In this document: positions 5,392-5,430 of the stretch, piece after piece
How positions within the stretch are numbered: the stretch's first letter is position 1
Layout of the letters: each line of letters begins with the position of its first letter
Assembly: GCA_947086625.1 (NCBI GenBank)
Contig: CAMTZV010000143.1
Location: 1 to 5,430 of the forward strand
DNA: 5,430 bases
DNA from: an uncultured bacterium
GTDB taxonomy: Bacteria; Bacillota; Clostridia; Lachnospirales; Lachnospiraceae
Direction of reading: 5' to 3'
Translations under genes and position numbers: made by a program
Notes under the pieces: generated by a model
What the model was told of the DNA's origin: nothing
The model's database searches: none
What the model saw: only the letters and a program-made list of their open reading frames with translations

Positions 5392-5419
5392 ATTATAAAA
5401 TTCATAAATAGAGTCTAAA
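5392..5419 (-). promoter_or_regulatory. Promoter of the orphan small transcript
   Basis: The -10 box is a perfect TATAAT (5392-5397), and the -35 is TTTAGA (5414-5419), four of six matches, with a 16-base spacer. Transcription is predicted to begin near 5385 and run left to the terminator at 5244. The surroundings are AT-rich, which raises the chance of a random match, but the paired terminator supports it. Confidence 0.6.
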
Positions 5420-5430
5420 CGCTTTCTTAA

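Noticed and set aside
5286..5405. 39-codon minus-strand frame inside the orphan unit
   Set aside because: No ribosome binding site before its first or second ATG, and its first ATG lies upstream of the predicted transcription start.

Overview
This window looks like a chromosomal segment from a Gram-positive Clostridia, most likely a GC-rich Lachnospiraceae-type gut anaerobe. That placement rests on protein style (a DinB with the HIDVNSAFLSW N-terminus, a lipobox nuclease with an NRCH active site), on strong AGGAGG-type ribosome binding sites, and on AT-rich intergenic stretches between GC-rich genes. It is an inference without any database search. No tRNA, rRNA, CRISPR array, transposase or phage gene is visible.

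Layout. Positions 1-261 are a leader containing a nearly perfect 125-nt palindrome (110-234). It is followed by dinB, a Y-family translesion DNA polymerase (262-1512, +). All remaining genes are on the minus strand and converge on dinB. Read in their own direction they are: an orphan promoter-to-terminator unit that may encode a small RNA (about 5385 to 5244); an alpha/beta hydrolase (5167 to 4310) whose promoter carries an operator-like dyad; a 143-residue helical protein of unknown function (4177 to 3746); and a tightly packed three-gene operon. That operon has its own near-consensus promoter (3695-3723) and a leader of about 155 nt filled with hairpins. Its genes are a two-helix membrane protein (3532 to 2918), a small double-CxxC protein (2916 to 2566), and a secreted lipoprotein nuclease of the DNA/RNA non-specific endonuclease superfamily (2554 to 1580).

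How the genes relate. The last three genes are almost certainly co-translated: one base separates the first two, and the second stop overlaps an ATG in TGATG. This suggests that the membrane protein and the Cys-pair protein are linked to the surface nuclease in expression, though no functional link can be proved from sequence. DinB is a stand-alone DNA-damage tolerance enzyme. The hydrolase and the helical protein look like separate housekeeping or accessory units.

The most unusual content is non-coding: the palindrome before dinB, the structured leader of the nuclease operon, and the orphan small transcript at the right edge. I could not match any of the three to a known RNA class by eye.
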